Shown here in pieces: positions 61,284-64,000 of a DNA stretch of 64,000 nt (the stretch's first letter is position 1; every line of letters begins with the position of its first letter). A program made the translations under genes and the position numbers. This DNA comes from CAYXFD01 sp964464175 (GTDB lineage: Bacteria > Cloacimonadota > Cloacimonadia > Cloacimonadales > JAJBBL01), in assembly GCA_964464175.1 (NCBI GenBank), contig CAYXFD010000013.1, forward strand, positions 1 through 64,000. The letters run 5' to 3'. The notes beneath the pieces were generated by a model that had not been told where the DNA came from, searched no databases, and worked only from the letters and a program-made list of their open reading frames with translations.

Positions 61284-64000
61284 CTAACCCTCCAGCAGAG
61301 CATTGATTTCTTCTCGTTGAGCAGGTGAAAGACTGTTCCTGATAGCATCATACAGCTTTCGGGCATTTTCTTTATCGTTTGTTTCGATATAAGCCTGAAT
61401 AGCAAGTAGCTCGGCCTCGAGCCTGACATCTTCTATCCTGGGATAGAGATATCTGACTCTTAACAGCTCCGGAATGGCAGCAGAGGGATTTCCGGTTTGG
61501 TAGAGATGAACACCTTTGTAGTATTGAGCTTTTGCTTTGATCGGTTCATAACTGCTTTGTAACAGAGTTTCTATAGTTCTCAGAGCACTGTCGTAATTTT
61601 CTTTCCGTAGATTCCATCTCACCAGTAACAACATTGCCTGTTCTTTTTCGACATTGCGGGCAAACTGAAGATATCTCTCATAGTTTCTGAGAAAGTTCTG
61701 ATCATTAAGGGTAACTGAGAGAGTAAGAAACTCAAGCCAGATCTGGCTGTCATTTGTCAGTTGAACAGCCTGCTGCATCTTAGCCAGAGCTGCTGCTCTG
61801 TCCTCCCTGGCCAGTTCGAGTTTTGCCCAGGCGTAGAGTACTGCCGGATCAGATTTTTCGCTGTGCAAACTACTGAAGATCCTTTCTGCATCATAGTATT
61901 GATTGAGCCGGGTATGAGAGATAGCCATCATTCTCCTGTATTCGAAGAGCTGAGGCTCGGAAGGGCTTAATTGCTGAATAAAACGAACGTTATTGATAAC
62001 CTCGTTCCACTCTTCCTGAGAATAGTAATAACTTATCTTTCTGCCATAAAGCATAACAAGAAAATCATTCGGGCTTTCCGGAGTTATCGATTCATTCAGG
62101 AGCTGGATAAAATCAACATCATCGCTTTGCAATGCTGACCATTCCAATCCGTTAAGACTGTTGACCAGGATCGAATGAGTCATATCAGGTATAATCAATT
62201 CCCGGTACTTGAGAGCAGCCATCACATAATCTTTCAGATTATAATAGGAATCAGCAATATGCAGTCTGATCTGGTTTAGATTTCTCTCTTCGGGATAGTC
62301 TTCCACATATCGTTCATAAAAACTGATAGCTGTGCGATAATCCTCATTAGTGAAAGCTGCTGTTGCAGCCATAAGAAGATACTGCTTGTCCGGAGTTCTT
62401 TCATAGAGACTGTTGTAGAGTTTAGTTGCCTCCCGGTACTCTTTTAACTGATATAGGGTTCTTGCCTGCCGTAGAATGGAGTCTTCCCATTGGCGGTCGT
62501 TAGTACTTCTTTTCGCTGCTTCGTCAAAATTCCTCAGAGCCTGGAGATAACTACGCTTAGCGAAATGAACATTCCCAGTAATGATGTGTTTCTCAAACAG
62601 AAATTCCGGTGTGTCCGGAACATTGCTCAGTTCGAGCAAAGCCTGGTCATAATCTCCCTGCAGGAAATTAATCTGGGCTAATCTCATCCTCAACAAGCCC
62701 TGATCTTCGAAAGCCGGAAGGGCAGCCTGATACTTACTAATTGCAATGTCATATTGCTGATTCTCTGTGAAGATCTCACCCTGATAGAAATAAGCCATAC
62801 TCAATCTGGAGGAACCAGGAAATTCGGTTATCAGCCGTTCAAACTGCACAAGAGCATTGGGATAATCAGCTCTTTCATAATGATAAAGACCGGTTTTGAA
62901 GAGAGCTTCGTCAATGAAACTTCCCTGAGGATAGTCTGTAAGATACTCTTTGTACCATTTCATTGCTTCTTGCCGTTGCTGTAGTTGAAAATATGATTCT
63001 GCAGTCAGAAAGCGGGCTTTTTCAGTAAACTCATTTGATATCCCTTTATTCAAAGCATTGGCAAAACCGGCAAGAGCATCAGAGAATCTATCGGTGAGGA
63101 AATGATTCAAAGCCAATTGATAAAAAGCAGCTCCGGTAAAAGAGTGTTCGGGGTTTTCCCGGATAAACTGTTCGAGCATCTTATTGGCAGCATCTATATC
63201 GTTTCTTCCCTTCAATCCGGCAAGATAAAAATAGCTGTTTGATTTGATCTCGATATTAAGAGCATCCTTGCTCAACTTGGAAAAAAGAGGTTCAGCCCTG
63301 TCAAGATGACCGAGTTCCAGATAGCAGAGAGCTTTCAGATATTCGGCTCGTTCACGCTCATTTTCAATCAGTTGCAGAGTAGATAGAGCCTTTTCATAGT
63401 TGCCTGTTTCGTATTTAGCTTCACTGAGAATGAGTAGGTAGTCATCGTAGTATTGAGAAGAACTGGGGATGTAGTGATAAGCATAGCTGAGGATGGGTTG
63501 GAAATTATGTGACTTGAGAAGATAATTTAGATAAAGAACGATCATTCTGTAAAGGTTTTCCTCTTTTGTCTCCGCAGCGATGTAGTTATCAATAATCAGT
63601 TTAACTTCTTCAGCTCTTTCCAAAGCGAGCAGGGTCTCTGTTTTAGCAACCCGGATCAACCAATCCGCAGATAGCCGTTCGGCATTGTTCAAGTTATTGA
63701 GTGAAACGGGAAAGTTACCTCTTTGGAATTCGATCCGACCCAGAAAGTAGAAAGCTTTCCAGGCATTCTTATGCTGTTTGAATTCTCTCAGATAACGGGT
63801 GAAGATTTCGTAAGCCCTATCCGGCCGGTTAGTAAAGAAGTAGCATTGAGCCAGGCCTAGATAGACTTCAGGTCTTATTACCGGATCAGTTTCCGAATTG
63901 AATAGTTGTTCAAAAAGAGGTAATGATTCTGAGTAGTTTTTCTCATTCAGATTGATATTGGCTAACAGGAATCTTACATTGTCCAGCATCTCGCTGTCCG
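61284..64000 (-). CDS. TPR-repeat protein (5' end outside window)
   Basis: At least 901 residues of tandem tetratricopeptide repeats are visible (for example YFFTNRPDRAYEIFTRYLREF, AYFYQGEIFTENQQYDIAISKYQAALPAF, YYKGVHLYQTGNPSAAIPELL), about 20 or more units. No signal peptide follows the first internal Met (63989) and the frame stays open to the window edge, so the gene is partial and its start lies outside. The composition resembles the periplasmic TPR/BamD-YbgF-type (tol-pal-like) proteins. It is cotranscribed with the barrel gene 3 nt downstream and could be its periplasmic partner. Confidence 0.9.
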   Translation of the reverse strand, partial: DSEMLDNVRFLLANINLNEKNYSESLPLFEQLFNSETDPVIRPEVYLGLAQCYFFTNRPDRAYEIFTRYLREFKQHKNAWKAFYFLGRIEFQRGNFPVSLNNLNNAERLSADWLIRVAKTETLLALERAEEVKLIIDNYIAAETKEENLYRMIVLYLNYLLKSHNFQPILSYAYHYIPSSSQYYDDYLLILSEAKYETGNYEKALSTLQLIENERERAEYLKALCYLELGHLDRAEPLFSKLSKDALNIEIKSNSYFYLAGLKGRNDIDAANKMLEQFIRENPEHSFTGAAFYQLALNHFLTDRFSDALAGFANALNKGISNEFTEKARFLTAESYFQLQQRQEAMKWYKEYLTDYPQGSFIDEALFKTGLYHYERADYPNALVQFERLITEFPGSSRLSMAYFYQGEIFTENQQYDIAISKYQAALPAFEDQGLLRMRLAQINFLQGDYDQALLELSNVPDTPEFLFEKHIITGNVHFAKRSYLQALRNFDEAAKRSTNDRQWEDSILRQARTLYQLKEYREATKLYNSLYERTPDKQYLLMAATAAFTNEDYRTAISFYERYVEDYPEERNLNQIRLHIADSYYNLKDYVMAALKYRELIIPDMTHSILVNSLNGLEWSALQSDDVDFIQLLNESITPESPNDFLVMLYGRKISYYYSQEEWNEVINNVRFIQQLSPSEPQLFEYRRMMAISHTRLNQYYDAERIFSSLHSEKSDPAVLYAWAKLELAREDRAAALAKMQQAVQLTNDSQIWLEFLTLSVTLNDQNFLRNYERYLQFARNVEKEQAMLLLVRWNLRKENYDSALRTIETLLQSSYEPIKAKAQYYKGVHLYQTGNPSAAIPELLRVRYLYPRIEDVRLEAELLAIQAYIETNDKENARKLYDAIRNSLSPAQREEINALLEG

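Overview
The window looks like a chromosome of a diderm, anaerobe-type bacterium of the FCB group, most plausibly Candidatus Cloacimonadota. This is an inference from protein style. Six secreted proteins end in a type IX-like C-terminal sorting domain (NPFNP ... W.G.D..G..V.SG.Y.Y....K.....KMLL.K). There are Omp28-like thioredoxin-fold secreted proteins, outer-membrane barrels and very large PAS/GAF kinases. No rRNA gene is present to settle the taxonomy.

Region 1 (about 1-11,250) is the most unusual part. It is a phospho-signalling cluster built around a diversity-generating retroelement (DGR). In order it holds an FHA protein, a membrane PP2C phosphatase, two paralogous zinc-ribbon Ser/Thr kinases that each end in an FGE-sulfatase (C-type-lectin-like) domain, an Avd-type accessory protein, a DGR reverse transcriptase, a 117-bp template repeat (TR), and a zinc-ribbon FHA protein. 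The last ~40 codons of both kinases are variable repeats (VR1, VR2) of the TR. VR2 differs from the TR at 16 positions, every one a TR adenine. VR1 differs at about 20 adenines plus small indels. One kinase is a PknB-like receptor (kinase, TM, PASTA, variable domain) and the other is soluble. VR2, but not VR1, is followed by a perfect three-way-junction palindrome and a second hairpin. Both kinase genes are preceded by a shared array of short hairpins. The cluster is followed by the 3' half of a tRNA-Thr, the sort of scar left by site-specific integration.

Region 2 (11.7-18 kb) is ordinary metabolism and transport: a minus-strand operon (lipocalin, DhaL-DegV fusion, DUF1295 membrane protein, and a TGA-interrupted coupled ORF), an NCS2 nucleobase permease and a divergent GNAT protein.

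Region 3 (18.4-28.7 kb) holds secreted proteins: a C10 cysteine peptidase, two unknown minus-strand genes, a small sorting-domain protein, a protein with three FGE domains, and an endonuclease I.

Region 4 (29-37.6 kb) has a ~2250-residue hybrid histidine kinase, a PP-loop sulfurtransferase-like protein and a metallo-beta-lactamase-fold hydrolase.

Region 5 (37.7-48.8 kb, minus strand) is an extracytoplasmic redox/secretion operon: two Omp28-like sorting-domain proteins, an outer-membrane barrel, a TlpA-like thioredoxin, an Omp28-like lipoprotein and a DsbD-like protein broken by a frameshift. A glycosyltransferase lies upstream.

Region 6 (49-64 kb) carries a sorting-domain protein, a small barrel, the TldE/TldD pair, a REC-PP2C response regulator with an inverted repeat in its promoter, a SWI2/SNF2 helicase with a clear sigma-70 promoter, and an outer-membrane barrel/TPR pair that runs off the window end.
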